From: Myxococcota bacterium
Lineage (GTDB): Bacteria; Myxococcota_A; UBA796; UBA9615; JAKLKC01
DNA: 64,000 nucleotides
Direction of reading: 5' to 3'
Assembly: GCA_023150875.1 (NCBI GenBank)
Contig: JAKLKC010000009.1
Location: 1 to 64,000, forward strand
The stretch's first letter is position 1. Each line of letters starts with the position of its first letter. Below the pieces are notes generated by a model. The model had not been told where the DNA came from. It saw only the letters and a program-made list of their open reading frames with translations, and did not search any database. The translations under genes were made by a program, and so were the position numbers. Of this stretch, positions 1 through 9,291 are shown piece by piece.

Positions 1-74
1 GTTCGCTGAACCGCGACGCCGATGAGCTGGAAGGCGGACTCAGAAATTGGGGAACTCGCTCTGGAACGACGTAC

Positions 75-80
75 TAGGAT
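75..80 (+). promoter_or_regulatory. Candidate -10 box upstream of the pirin gene
   Basis: TAGGAT lies 21 bases before the pirin start codon and resembles the TATnnT boxes found ahead of several other genes in this window. No convincing -35 box is at the right distance, so this is a weak call. Confidence 0.3.
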
Positions 81-101
81 AGCTCTCCCGCGAGGTTCGC
101 C

Positions 102-1124
102 ATGAACGACCCCATCCTCCAGACCTTCAGCCTCGGGTTCGTGTGGGAGACCGACGATCCCTTCCTGTTCTGCGTGCACCACGAGGACGCCTACCCGCCG
201 GGGAACGAGCACCTCGGGCCCGCCGCCTCCCTGGCCGGCCGCAACCTGGGCCAGGACTTCGAGGGGAAGGACGGCTGGCGCATGTATCACGGCCGCACCG
301 TCCCCGGCTTCCCCCAGCACCCCCACCGGGGCTTCGAGACGGTGACCCTGGTGCGCCGGGGGTTCATCGACCACTCCGACTCCCTGGGCGCCAGCGGCCG
401 CTTCGGCGGGGGGGACGCCCAGTGGATGACCGCCGGCCGGGGCGTGGTCCACGCGGAGATGTTCCCCCTGCTGGACCGACGCAGCCCCAACCCTGTGGAA
501 TTGTTCCAGATCTGGCTCAACCTGCCCGGGGAGGACAAGATGGTCCCTCCCCACTACGCCATGCTGTGGAACCCGGACATCCCCCGGCACGTGATCCGGG
601 ACGACGCCGGCCGTGTCACCGAGGTCACGACGGTGGCGGGGAGCCTCGGGGGCCGGCTCCCTCCCCCGCCGCCGCCCCGCTCCTGGGCCTCCCGCCCCGA
701 CACCGACGTGGCGATCTGGAGCCTCCGCATGGAGCCGGGGGCCCGGTGGACCCTGCCCGCCGCCGCGGCGGGTTCCCACCGGAGGCTGTACTCCTTCGAG
801 GGCACCTCGCTGAAGGTCGCGGGCCACGGGGTGGGCGCGTCCACGGGCCTGAAGCTGCGGGGGCTGGCCGAGGTGGAGCTGGAGAACGGGGGGGATCCGG
901 CGGAGCTGCTGCTGCTCCAGGGCCGCCCCATCGGCGAGCCGGTGGTCCAGCACGGGCCCTTCGTGATGAACAGCTCCCGGGAGATCCAGCAGGCATTCGC
1001 CGACTACCAGCGCACCCGCTTCGGGGGCTGGCCCTGGCCGAAGGACGACCCGGTCCACCCCCAAGCCCAGGGGCGCTTCGCCCGCCACGCCGACGGGAGG
1101 GTGGAGGGGCCCGAAGGCGGCTAG
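102..1124 (+). CDS. Pirin family protein (bicupin)
   Basis: The 340-residue product is a pirin, a two-cupin protein. The N-terminal cupin carries the family metal-site motif HPHRGFET, followed by the QWMTAGRGVVHAE stretch that supplies further metal-ligand positions, so a bound iron or other divalent metal is expected. Pirins include quercetin 2,3-dioxygenases and transcription cofactors, and the sequence alone does not decide between these. There is no signal peptide, so it should be cytoplasmic. The ATG start follows a candidate -10 box, and the length is slightly above the usual 280-300 residues. The gene stands alone, with the recombined restriction island on the opposite strand downstream. 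Confidence 0.9.
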   Translation: MNDPILQTFSLGFVWETDDPFLFCVHHEDAYPPGNEHLGPAASLAGRNLGQDFEGKDGWRMYHGRTVPGFPQHPHRGFETVTLVRRGFIDHSDSLGASGRFGGGDAQWMTAGRGVVHAEMFPLLDRRSPNPVELFQIWLNLPGEDKMVPPHYAMLWNPDIPRHVIRDDAGRVTEVTTVAGSLGGRLPPPPPPRSWASRPDTDVAIWSLRMEPGARWTLPAAAAGSHRRLYSFEGTSLKVAGHGVGASTGLKLRGLAEVELENGGDPAELLLLQGRPIGEPVVQHGPFVMNSSREIQQAFADYQRTRFGGWPWPKDDPVHPQAQGRFARHADGRVEGPEGG

Positions 1125-1431
1125 AGGCCGGGCACCCGCGGGCGGCGCCCCGTCCCACCGGCGGTGGTCTCCACCGGAGCCGCGGACGACCCCACCGGGG
1201 GGAAGACCGTGGCCGGTTGGAAACCTCATTGCCTGTCCGCTTGCCGCCCTATCCGCTCGCCGCCCAGAGCTCCGGACCTTCCCGCTCCTTCCTCCGCGTT
1301 CTCTGCGGGCCCTGGACGGGCCACTCTGCGCCCCTGCGGGCGAGCCAGGGACGGCGAGCCATTTACGACCGCTGGCAGTCCTCACGAACCGCCCTGGGTG
1401 GTATCCGGGAAGGCATGGAACCCTCGGCGCT
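1125..1431. other. Intergenic region with no gene seen
   Basis: These 307 bases separate the convergent pirin and hsdM-like genes. They contain a short 13-base palindrome (CCACCGGCGGTGG, 1155-1167) but no convincing open frame, terminator with a T tract, or repeat end. Confidence 0.5.
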
Positions 1432-3012
1432 TCACGCCCTCCCGTCCAGGTCACCCAGGATCTCCTCGATCTGTTCCAACGCGCTCCGCAGGTCCTCCCC
1501 GATCTCGGCGGCGATCTCGTCCGGCTCGGCCAGGTTCTCCGCATCCAGCAGGCTGTCGTCCTTCAGCCAGAACAGGTCCAGGCTGCACTTGTCGCGGGCG
1601 ACGATCTCGTCGTAGTCGTAGGCGCGCCAGCGCCCCTCCGGCGTGGCCTCGCTCCACGTCGGGGCCCGCTCGTGGGGGGCCCCGGACGTGTAGAGGGCTA
1701 CGAACTCGTCGAGATCGGCCCGCTTCATCGGGTTCGTCTTCAGCGTGAAGTGCTGGTTCGTCCGCAGGTCGTAGACCCACAGCCTGCGGGTCCAGTGGTT
1801 CGGGCTGGCTGGCCTGCGGTCGAAGAAGACGACGTTCGCCTTCACCCCCTGGGCGTAGAAGATCCCGGTGGGCAGGCGCAGGAGCGTGTGGACGTCGCAC
1901 TCGGCGAGGAGCCTGCGGCGGATCGTCTCGCCGGCCCCGCCCTCGAACAGCACGTTGTCGGGCACGACGACGGCGGCGCGGCCGTGGATCCTGAGCAGGG
2001 ACTTGACGTGCTGGACGAAGTTGAGCTGCTTGTTGGTGGTGGTCGCCCAGAAGTCCTCGCGCTCGTAGGTGATGCTCTCGCGGGCGGTGTCTCCGTCGTC
2101 GGCGACGACGAGGATGCTCGACTTGCGGCCGAAGGGCGGGTTGGTGAGCACCACGTCGAAGCGTTCGGAGCCCAGCTCGCGCAGGCCGGCGTCGGTGCGG
2201 ACGGGGAGGCGCCGGTCGATCTCGGCGTGGGCCTGCTCGGGGCTCTCGCCTTCCGCGATCAGCGCCTCCCGCAGCGTCTCGAGCTCCTGGGGCGTCGGGC
2301 CGACGTTGTGGAGGAGCAGGTTCATCGCGCACAGGCGGGTGACGCCCTGGACGATCTCGACCCCGCGCAGGACGTGGAGGCGCAGGTGCTCCCGCTGCTC
2401 CCGGGTGAGCTCCGGGTGCTCGGTGGTGAGCCAGTGGTGCGCGGCGAGCAGGAATCCGCCGGTGCCGCACGCGGGGTCGATGATCGTCTCGCCGGGGCGC
2501 GGGGCGACGCAGGCGACCATCGCGTCGATGAGGGGGCGCGGGGTGAAGTACTGCCCGGCCCCGGACTTGGTGTCCTGGGCGTTGCGCTCCAGCAGGCCCT
2601 CGTAGGCGTCACCCTTGACGTCGGCGCCGACCATGACCCACTGCTCCTTGTCGATCAGGTCGCTGACCAGTCTCTTGAGCTTGGCAGGATCCTGGATCTT
2701 GTTCTGCGCCTCGCGGAACACCAGCCCGAGCAGCCCGTGGTGCCTGCCGAGGTGCTCCAGCAGGGCCCGGTCGAACATCTGGAGGAAGTCGCGCGCCGTG
2801 CTGACCACCCCCGCAGGATCGGAGTCGGGGATCTGGATGTATAGGACACGCTCGCGCTGAGTGGGTTGAAGCGCCCGCTGCACGAGGGTGGTCTTGCCGA
2901 TGCGGCGGCGGCCCGACACCTTCACGAAGAACCAGCGTCCCCGTCCGAGCACTCCAGACAGGCGCGAGAGCTCCTCGCGGCGACCGTAAGAGCCCCATTC
3001 CTGCTTGCTCAT
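1432..3012 (-). pseudogene. hsdM: Chimeric gene: P-loop ATPase N-terminal fragment fused to type I DNA methyltransferase HsdM
   Basis: The frame is open for 526 residues but joins two unrelated parts. Residues 1 to about 80 look like the start of an archaeal-type AAA ATPase, with GRREEL and the Walker A motif GRRRIGKTT (residues 34-42). From about residue 81 the sequence is HsdM: the KIQDPAKLKRL helix, SGAGQYFTPRP (150-160), methyltransferase motif DPACGTGG (179-186) and catalytic NPPF (291-294). A normal HsdM starts with its own helical domain, which is missing here. The N6-adenine methyltransferase core is complete, so activity cannot be excluded, but assembly with HsdS may be impaired. Recombination is inferred at about 2770. 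The start ATG and its surroundings belong to the ATPase part. The 3' end (1439-1509) recurs at 6611-6681. Confidence 0.75.
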
Positions 3013-3088
3013 CGCGGCAACCGATCCATAAGGAAAAGTCTTTTACTTTGTTCGGCGACAGGACTCCGCCCCCCGCGTGCGGGTCGGC

Positions 3089-3213
3089 TCATGCGCTGGC
3101 GCCCCGGCCGAGACGGGACAGTTCCAGCTCGGCGTCGGCCAGCGCTGCGTCGGTGGGCACCAGGCGGACCTCAAGGGCTCGCTTGAGGATGGCCTGCCGA
3201 AACCGGGCACAGC
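3089..3213 (-). pseudogene. Remnant of the 3' end of a type I specificity gene (hsdS)
   Basis: Read in the correct minus frame, about 40 codons give the sequence FRQAILKRALEVRLVPTDAA and then end at a TGA (3089-3091). This matches the last conserved helix and the GRLVPTEAA-type segment of HsdS proteins, including the intact hsdS at 7735-9288. No start codon or target-recognition domain remains. It lies directly upstream of the hsdM-like gene, where an hsdS or neighbouring restriction gene would be expected. It is interpreted as the tail of a second, largely deleted restriction locus. Confidence 0.65.
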
Positions 3214-3315
3214 GGCCTCCGTCGTCGCGTTATCGGACAAGTACCGGGCGGCCTCGGCTCGGACAGCGGCCGAGGAGTGCCGGAGGCGAGCGATGGCTTC
3301 CTGGCTCGTATTCAT
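3211..3315 (-). pseudogene. Start of a HEAT-repeat-like gene, truncated by fusion to the hsdS remnant
   Basis: An ATG at 3315 is preceded by a good ribosome-binding site (AGGAG six bases upstream) and opens a frame beginning MNTSQEAIARLRHSSAAVRA, which has the alternating pattern of a HEAT-like helical repeat. After about 35 codons the frame runs out of phase into the hsdS tail, giving a compositionally odd C terminus. The natural start signal followed by an abrupt change suggests a real gene cut by a deletion at about 3211. Its function is unknown. Confidence 0.45.
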
Positions 3316-3562
3316 GGGTCGCTCCTCTCGCTGACAGCGCGGTTGGTGCGCAAAGCATCACTGGTCCAGGGCCTGCGGGCGCGACTCGAGACCCATCGGG
3401 GTCGCGGTGGGGGCGGCCGGAAGGGGGGGCCAGAAGCCGGCACTCGGTGAGGTCGCCCGACGCGGTGGACGTGGGGTCCATGAGGCGGGGCCATGTAGGG
3501 GTCCACACCCCGCTCCGTCTGGCCACCCGGCCGAGCCAGCTCATCGCGCACACGCCAGTACT

Positions 3563-6553
3563 TCACGCCGCCTCCCAAGGGAAGCACTGCCGCTCGGTGA
3601 GCGAGAGGTCGTGGGTAAAGTGCTCGAAGCGCTCGTCGAGGAACCGCCGCAGGGCGTCCATCTCGGGACTCGAATGGTTCAATCCCAGGCCCCACGCCTG
3701 CAGCGCGCTCACGAGGGAGGCACGGAGGCACAGGCGGACGGACTGCGCAAAGGACTCCGACCAGGGCGGAACCCTGTAGTTCCCGGTCCTCGCCTGCCGC
3801 ATCCCGTCGCGCATGGCCTCTTGCACCGCTCGATCGCTCCTACCTCGACGCTTCAGGTCGTTCGCGTAGTCCCTCACCGCCGCCGGGGCGAGGGCCGAGG
3901 CGATCTGCCAGTCGAGCCAGCCATCGGTCCGAAGCTCGGTGACGAGCCGGTGAAGCTCGGGACGCGAGCCGTGTGCGTCCAGCACCGGTCTTGCGGAACG
4001 GAACCCACCGTCGTAGCGGTTCCGCAACTTCTCCCCGGCGCTCGCGCGGTCGAACAGCGGGCTTGTCCCACCCTGCCAAGGGAGGCCGGTTGCGGGAGCC
4101 GATTCGAGATGCACACCGGGGCCGGTGGGCGACGGTGCCGAGACAACCTCCCGCCAGGTGCCGAGCGGGCGGAGGCTACCTCGTCCTTCGAGCACGCCCC
4201 CGCCGACGAACAGCCCGTCCGGGATCACGTTGCCTACCAGACGCGGCAACTGGTCCGCCAGATCGGGATCGACCGATACTGCCTCGATGACCTTCGTGGC
4301 GGCGAACAGGGCCACGGAGCGGAGATCGTGCGTGGGATCCTCCCGCGACTCCGACGCGGGCAGCATGACGCGAAACCCGACCCCGCGTAGTGCGGGCATC
4401 GGCTGGACTGGCACCTGTCCCTCGCGCCACGGCACAACCTCGACAGCGACGGTCGTGGGCAGCAGGTGCCTGTAGCGCTTCGCCAAGCCCGCCTGAACGA
4501 GTTGGAGGACGGCGGCCAGTTCGGTGCCGAGGGCCTCAAGCTCGTAGTCCCGACGCCAGGTCACTTCCCAAGTGAGCCCGAGGGCCTGCCATCGCGCCCG
4601 CCGGGTGGAGGCGAGATCCGCCAGCGGGGGGCCGTGCAGAGGCCAGTCCGCGCCCACCACACCCTGAGCGATGCCCTGCGCCTCCCATGTTCCTCGCACC
4701 GTCTCGGCGAATCGCGCGAGATCGTCGGCGAGGTCCCAGGACTCGACCACCTTCTCGCCCCACGCGCGGAACCCAGGGGCAACGAGATCGCCGGCTACAA
4801 GCATGTTCAAAAGGTAGAACGCGCCTTGCAGCAGCCGAGCGTGCTTCTCGAAGTTCCAAGGGTCAGGCGCGTACTCGAGGTGAAGCGCGAGTCCGAGGCG
4901 GTAGGTGTGGAGGGCGGTTGCCCACTCGCCGGAGAGATACTCGACCTCGGCCAGGTGGAACACCGCGTCCGTGAGCAGCCCGCCGTGTTGTCTGTCGCCT
5001 GTTCGGTTGCACACGGCCGCCACGTCGTAGAGGAGGCGCTTTGCAGCCCAAACGAGACCCAGGCGTTCCACGCACTGCTCCGCAAGCATGGACGCCAGCA
5101 GGCTTCCTCGAATCCGATCCCCGTTGTGCCAGTGTCGCTTCGCTCCGAGCATCGGTGAGAGGGCGTCGAGGTACCGCTCGGCCTTCAAGAAGCCCACCGC
5201 GCGATCACGCATCGTCGCCGCGAGTCCCTCGCTTGCATGACGTTGCTCGCAGGCCCGATCCAGGCGTTCTACGAAGGCGTCGTAGTCGGGCGACGCCACC
5301 AGCGCGGGCGCGATGTTCGCCAGGAGCCCACCAAGTCGGAGCAGGGGAAACGAAACCAGCTTCTCGCCCACGTCAAGCGCGCGCGTCCACCAGCGAAGTG
5401 TCTCCGTCGCGAGCGAGGCCAGGACGTCTTCGCTGAGTGGCGTGTCACCGAGCGAAGCAGCGCTGAACTCCACGAGCCCACGGGCCACCAGCAGGTCGGA
5501 GAGGACCAAGGGTCCAGGTGGGCTTTCGATCTTGGCCTCGATCCACGTGATGAGGGTCTGGAACAGGTCGCGAGCCACCGTGCGGTCGAGGGCGATGTGC
5601 CCGCATGCGACCCCGCCCGCGAGGTAGGAGGCGAAGCACTCCAGGTCGCGGGCGAGCCCGAGGTCGTCAGCCGAGACGAGGCCGGCGACGTACGCAGGAA
5701 TGTGCGCCTCGAGCCCGCACCGATCACGGCCGCGAAGCAGGTACACGAACGCCTCGTAGAACGCCCGCAGGCCATATTCGGTGGTGAAGCCGCCGGGCGC
5801 ACCCCAAAGATCGGACAGCAGGTCCAGCCAGAGACCGTCGTCCGCCTCAAGGCCATCGGTTTCCCAAGCGTGGCGAGCGCAGCGCACTACCAGATCGAGC
5901 TCTGCGTGCGTCGCGATGTACCGCTCGGCGGGGTTACCGAAGCGGCGCTTCGCATCCTCGTACCATCCCGGTCGAACCGGTCCGCCGGCCTCGTGCCCGA
6001 GCATCCCCTCTGGGACCGATAGGTAATGCTGGGCCAGCCAGCGGTTCGCCGGGTCCGCCAGCAGCTCGGCGATCGCGCGTTGGTCGACGATCTCCAGAGA
6101 CAGGCCGTGGTCGGTCCTCGCCCAATCCTGAAGGTCGTGGCGAGTCGCAGGCGCGAGTGTCACCGAGGCTGCGTAAAAGTATACGACCGTGGGCTTCGGC
6201 TCCCGCGCACACGCTGTCGCTACGTCGTGCTTGACCTTCCTCGCGAGGTCCGCGTCGCTGCCCTTCTGCGTGGTGCACGCGAACACGAGCGTGTCTGTGG
6301 TGGTCACCCATCGGGTGAAAATCCGAGTGGCGTTGCCCCCCGCGCCTTCGATGCGGAAGCTCTCGAAGTCCCTCCCCTGGTCGCCGCCAGCCGACACGGG
6401 TCCGGTCGGCGGGAGCAGGTGGGAGGCCACGGTGGCGCGGGCGACTCGGAAGCACAGCTCCTCAAATCGGTGGTGAGCGTTCTCCTCGCCCAGCATCCCG
6501 AGGCGGTACTGGATGAACTTCGCGATCTCGTCCGGGTTCGTCAAGGAAGTCAC
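3563..6553 (-). CDS. Large unrecognised protein with restriction-endonuclease-like N terminus; candidate defence effector
   Basis: This 996-residue protein starts at GTG. Residues 20-180 look like a PD-(D/E)xK nuclease-type domain: an early helix with FEEL (30-33), GGDQGRDFE (56-64) where a catalytic Asp is expected, a beta strand ending in FACTTQK (91-97) in the place of the (E/Q)xK motif, and then a strand/helix pair typical of Mrr-like folds. Residues about 190-680 are helix-rich and TPR-like by composition, with no Walker motifs. I do not recognise the C-terminal 300 residues. No signal peptide or membrane segment is seen, so it is probably cytoplasmic. It sits inside a restriction island four bases after the truncated ATPase gene, which fits an antiphage role, but that role is inferred. 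Activity has not been shown for this family as far as I can tell. Confidence 0.6.
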   Translation of the reverse strand: MTSLTNPDEIAKFIQYRLGMLGEENAHHRFEELCFRVARATVASHLLPPTGPVSAGGDQGRDFESFRIEGAGGNATRIFTRWVTTTDTLVFACTTQKGSDADLARKVKHDVATACAREPKPTVVYFYAASVTLAPATRHDLQDWARTDHGLSLEIVDQRAIAELLADPANRWLAQHYLSVPEGMLGHEAGGPVRPGWYEDAKRRFGNPAERYIATHAELDLVVRCARHAWETDGLEADDGLWLDLLSDLWGAPGGFTTEYGLRAFYEAFVYLLRGRDRCGLEAHIPAYVAGLVSADDLGLARDLECFASYLAGGVACGHIALDRTVARDLFQTLITWIEAKIESPPGPLVLSDLLVARGLVEFSAASLGDTPLSEDVLASLATETLRWWTRALDVGEKLVSFPLLRLGGLLANIAPALVASPDYDAFVERLDRACEQRHASEGLAATMRDRAVGFLKAERYLDALSPMLGAKRHWHNGDRIRGSLLASMLAEQCVERLGLVWAAKRLLYDVAAVCNRTGDRQHGGLLTDAVFHLAEVEYLSGEWATALHTYRLGLALHLEYAPDPWNFEKHARLLQGAFYLLNMLVAGDLVAPGFRAWGEKVVESWDLADDLARFAETVRGTWEAQGIAQGVVGADWPLHGPPLADLASTRRARWQALGLTWEVTWRRDYELEALGTELAAVLQLVQAGLAKRYRHLLPTTVAVEVVPWREGQVPVQPMPALRGVGFRVMLPASESREDPTHDLRSVALFAATKVIEAVSVDPDLADQLPRLVGNVIPDGLFVGGGVLEGRGSLRPLGTWREVVSAPSPTGPGVHLESAPATGLPWQGGTSPLFDRASAGEKLRNRYDGGFRSARPVLDAHGSRPELHRLVTELRTDGWLDWQIASALAPAAVRDYANDLKRRGRSDRAVQEAMRDGMRQARTGNYRVPPWSESFAQSVRLCLRASLVSALQAWGLGLNHSSPEMDALRRFLDERFEHFTHDLSLTERQCFPWEAA

Positions 6554-6556
6554 AGG

Positions 6557-7738
6557 CTACCTCGCCGGATGGATGCCTCTGGCCTGGTGGTGCTCTCGGC
6601 CCATCACCCGCTCCCCTCCAGATCCCCAAGGATCTCCTCGATCTGTTCCAGCGCGTTCCGCAGGTCCTCCGCGATCCCGGCCCAGCCACCCCTGGAGGCT
6701 CGACGGGTCGGGCCGGACCAGCCGGGACCGTCCCTCCTCGCGCTCGACGACGACCACCTCATCGGGCTCGAAGTGGTCGAGGAACGCCGTGGACTGGGTC
6801 GCGAACAGCACCTGGGTGAGGCGGGAGACGGATCGGGCCAGCTCCGCGATGATCCGGACGGCGGCCGGGTGCAGCCCCAACTCGGGTTCATCGATGGAGA
6901 TGAACCGGGGCAGCCGCGAGGTGGGCTGGGCAAGCGCGGTGATGAGCGCGATGGCGCGGAGCGTCCCGTCCGAGAGCTGGTGGACCCCGAACCGCTGGTC
7001 TTGATCGTCGATCCAGTCCAGCCGGACGGCCGCGCTCCCGTTGCCCGTCGGGATTGGAGAGAGCGCCTTGACGCACGGGGCGACGCGGCTGACGATCCGG
7101 TTGATCCGCCTCCACGCCTTCTGGTCGGCGTCCTCCACGCTCCCTTCGAGGCGCGCGAGATACGCCGCGAGGTTGCTCCCGTCCGACCGGAGCCCTCGGT
7201 CGTCTTCGGCCCGGGCGCGGGTACGCAACGCCGACGTCATCGAAGTATCGTGGAAGTGGAAGAAGGTGAGCTGGGACAACCAGTGGTTCACCGTCTTGGC
7301 GGTGGCGTCGTCCGCCCCGGCGTCCTGCAACCGCGACTCCCAGTGACCGGCACCGAGGCTGGACATCCGCGGCTCGACACTCGACCCGCGGCCGTGCCCG
7401 ACGGATTCATCCAGGTACAGCAGCCGGTCCCCCGCGGCGAAGCCGAGCCGCGCAGCGTAGCGGTTCCTTCCCCCCTTCAGGACGAAGTCCAGCTCGATCT
7501 CGATCACCTGTGTCCGCTTCGGGCCATAGTGGAGCAGCGACGACGCGCCCCCCGATTCACCCACGAAGCGCTGGAGCGAGCCGGTGCGCATGAGCGGCAC
7601 CATCCGAAGGGCTCGGAGGAGGTTCGACTTGCCCGACCCGTTCGCACCGATCAGGACGGTCAGTCGTCCGGGGTGGAGCGTGACGTCCGCCAGCGAGCCG
7701 AACCCGGCGATGTGGATGCGTTCGAGAGCTTCGGTCAT
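6557..7738 (-). CDS. AAA ATPase (COG4637/RecF-like AAA_21 type) with C terminus replaced
   Basis: The 393-residue protein has an SMC/RecF-like ATPase core: Walker A GANGSGKSN (31-39), signature-like LSDGTLRA (255-262), Walker B ISIDEPELGLHP (280-291) and FATQST (312-317). Proteins of this kind commonly sit beside hsdS. The start ATG overlaps the hsdS stop (ATGA), so translation is probably coupled. Family members usually end with a short segment after the conserved WL pair. Here, from about residue 353, the frame enters an hsdM 3' end read out of phase and finishes in an Arg/Gly-rich tail. The ATPase core is therefore intact, but the C terminus is non-native. It is probably cytoplasmic and may be partly functional. 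Confidence 0.75.
   Translation of the reverse strand: MTEALERIHIAGFGSLADVTLHPGRLTVLIGANGSGKSNLLRALRMVPLMRTGSLQRFVGESGGASSLLHYGPKRTQVIEIELDFVLKGGRNRYAARLGFAAGDRLLYLDESVGHGRGSSVEPRMSSLGAGHWESRLQDAGADDATAKTVNHWLSQLTFFHFHDTSMTSALRTRARAEDDRGLRSDGSNLAAYLARLEGSVEDADQKAWRRINRIVSRVAPCVKALSPIPTGNGSAAVRLDWIDDQDQRFGVHQLSDGTLRAIALITALAQPTSRLPRFISIDEPELGLHPAAVRIIAELARSVSRLTQVLFATQSTAFLDHFEPDEVVVVEREEGRSRLVRPDPSSLQGWLGRDRGGPAERAGTDRGDPWGSGGERVMGREHHQARGIHPAR
6604..6681 (-). pseudogene. Detached copy of the hsdM 3' end
   Basis: In its own frame this segment encodes AEDLRNALEQIEEILGDLE and a stop, the same ending as the hsdM-like gene at 1432-3012. By direct comparison about 63 of 71 bases match between 6611-6681 and 1439-1509. 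It is fused to the truncated AAA ATPase and marks where a second hsdM gene once ended. Confidence 0.8.
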
Positions 7739-9288
7739 GGGGAACTCCTCCCGCTCGAGTCTTGGCTCACCGTGGCTGCGGCTTGCCAGGGCGTCGTGGT
7801 ATCGGCTCCATTCCGTGGGGAGACACCGGCTTCCTCGGCCAGAACCAGCCGGCCATCGAAGGCGTGCTTGAGGATGGACTGGCGGAGGCGGGCGCAGCGG
7901 GCGAGGGTGGCGTCGAGGGTGGTGTCGAGGGCGTCGAGGACGGAGAGGCGGCGGTCGACCTCGGCGACGATGCGGTGCTGCTCGGCGAGGGGGGGGAGGG
8001 GGATCGCGATCTGCCTGATCCTGTCCTGGCCGATGTTTCTCATCGACTCCTGGTTGCCGGTCGCAAGGGCTTCAACCTGCCGGCGGCCATGCTGGCTACG
8101 CAGGACCCAAAGAGCCCAGCGTCGGAATGCTGCGGGCAAGTTCAGGCGCAGGATCTTGTCGCTGAGCATTGTGTGTCGTGTGACACGCTCGGCGATGACA
8201 ACGGCACCGACAAGCTCGATGGTGTTCGCTCGACTCATGAGGAGGTCCCCCCGCCGGATGAAGTAGTCCGGGTTGATGAGGCAAGGGTCATGGACCGTCT
8301 TGGCCTCGTCCTCGTTGTAGTCCCCCCACGTAACCGCACTCACCTTCACGATCCCGACTTCGTGGGCCACCGGTACGGTGCTGTCCGCCACGAAGCTCTT
8401 GCCGGCCTCAATGCCGTACAGCAGGGCGTCCATGGTCGCCCAGCACCATCCCTCGGGCAGCCCCGGCAACCCCTCCGTCTCCGGCCCCACCGGCTCCTTG
8501 TACTTGCCCCGCACCCCGCTCGCGGCCCACGCCGCCCTGCGCTCGGCGAGGATGCGACCGAGGAGCACCGACGCCGGCTCGTAGTCGCGGCCCTCGGCGC
8601 GGGCGAGCGCGGCCTCGGTGGGCACCAGCCGGCCCTCGACGGCGGCCTTGAGCACGCTCGCGCGGGCGCGCTTGACGTTGGCCTGGGCGCGGGTCAGCGA
8701 GGCGACGGCGGCGTCGAGGCGGGAGAAGTGGGCCTCGAGGGCGGCGACGACTTCTCTTTGGTGGTCCAGGGACGGCAAGGGCCGTTCAATCGATCGGATG
8801 TCGTCGAGCCCGAGGCCCGCCTTGGTCTCCCCACGCCGAAGTTCGCGAAACTGCCGCTGACCGCCTGACTCCGAGTCAAGGTACCACCCGAGATAGCGTG
8901 GGAGTACCGCCGATGTTGGCCGTGCGAGTGCAACGTGCTGGTTAACATAGACCTCAGGAACGCCCTCGGGAACGACTCCTAAGATGCCCAGGTCTGCGGT
9001 AATCGACACGAGGACATCGCCAGGCAGCGTGCGAGTGCGGATGCTCTCGGTTGTTGCCGGCGGGTTCACCCGCTGCGCCGACTGCCACGCGACGCTGAGG
9101 GTCCCGCGCTGCAGATCGCCAATTCGGATGAAAGGAGCGCCATCGTCAGAGTAGTACTTGGTCCATCCGCGTGAACCGCTGGTCACGAACGACAGCAACT
9201 CACCCATCGACACGAGACTCCGGCCAGGAGGTGAGGCACGCTCGGTGCTCCCGCCACCCCCTCCCGAGCCTGTCCCTCTCCGCTCCAC
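7735..9288 (-). CDS. hsdS: Type I restriction-modification specificity subunit HsdS
   Basis: The 517-residue product has the standard HsdS layout: a first target-recognition domain (about 28-150, starting at MGELLSFVTSGSRGW), a conserved helical spacer (about 165-235, with VLKAAVEGRLVPTEAA), a second recognition domain that starts near LPEGWCWATM (about 275), and a C-terminal conserved helix (LRQSILKHAFDGRL). It would bind two half-sites of an asymmetric DNA target and position HsdM. The GTG start lies three bases after the DUF1016 stop; an ATG at 9207 is an alternative that removes a Gly-rich leader. The gene appears intact, unlike its hsdM and hsdR partners. Confidence 0.9.
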   Translation of the reverse strand: MERRGTGSGGGGGSTERASPPGRSLVSMGELLSFVTSGSRGWTKYYSDDGAPFIRIGDLQRGTLSVAWQSAQRVNPPATTESIRTRTLPGDVLVSITADLGILGVVPEGVPEVYVNQHVALARPTSAVLPRYLGWYLDSESGGQRQFRELRRGETKAGLGLDDIRSIERPLPSLDHQREVVAALEAHFSRLDAAVASLTRAQANVKRARASVLKAAVEGRLVPTEAALARAEGRDYEPASVLLGRILAERRAAWAASGVRGKYKEPVGPETEGLPGLPEGWCWATMDALLYGIEAGKSFVADSTVPVAHEVGIVKVSAVTWGDYNEDEAKTVHDPCLINPDYFIRRGDLLMSRANTIELVGAVVIAERVTRHTMLSDKILRLNLPAAFRRWALWVLRSQHGRRQVEALATGNQESMRNIGQDRIRQIAIPLPPLAEQHRIVAEVDRRLSVLDALDTTLDATLARCARLRQSILKHAFDGRLVLAEEAGVSPRNGADTTTPWQAAATVSQDSSGRSSP

Positions 9289-9291
9289 CGC

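Noticed and set aside
1286-1345. Stretch resembling a widespread 'CTCTGCG...CTGCGGG' intergenic repeat
   Set aside because: Only partial similarity, without defined ends or a second copy in the window.
3316-3562. Minus-strand frame with a segment like YWRVRDELARPG after the 996-residue gene
   Set aside because: It is short, has no start signal and enters from an out-of-phase reading of the preceding gene; the resemblance is too slight to call a remnant.
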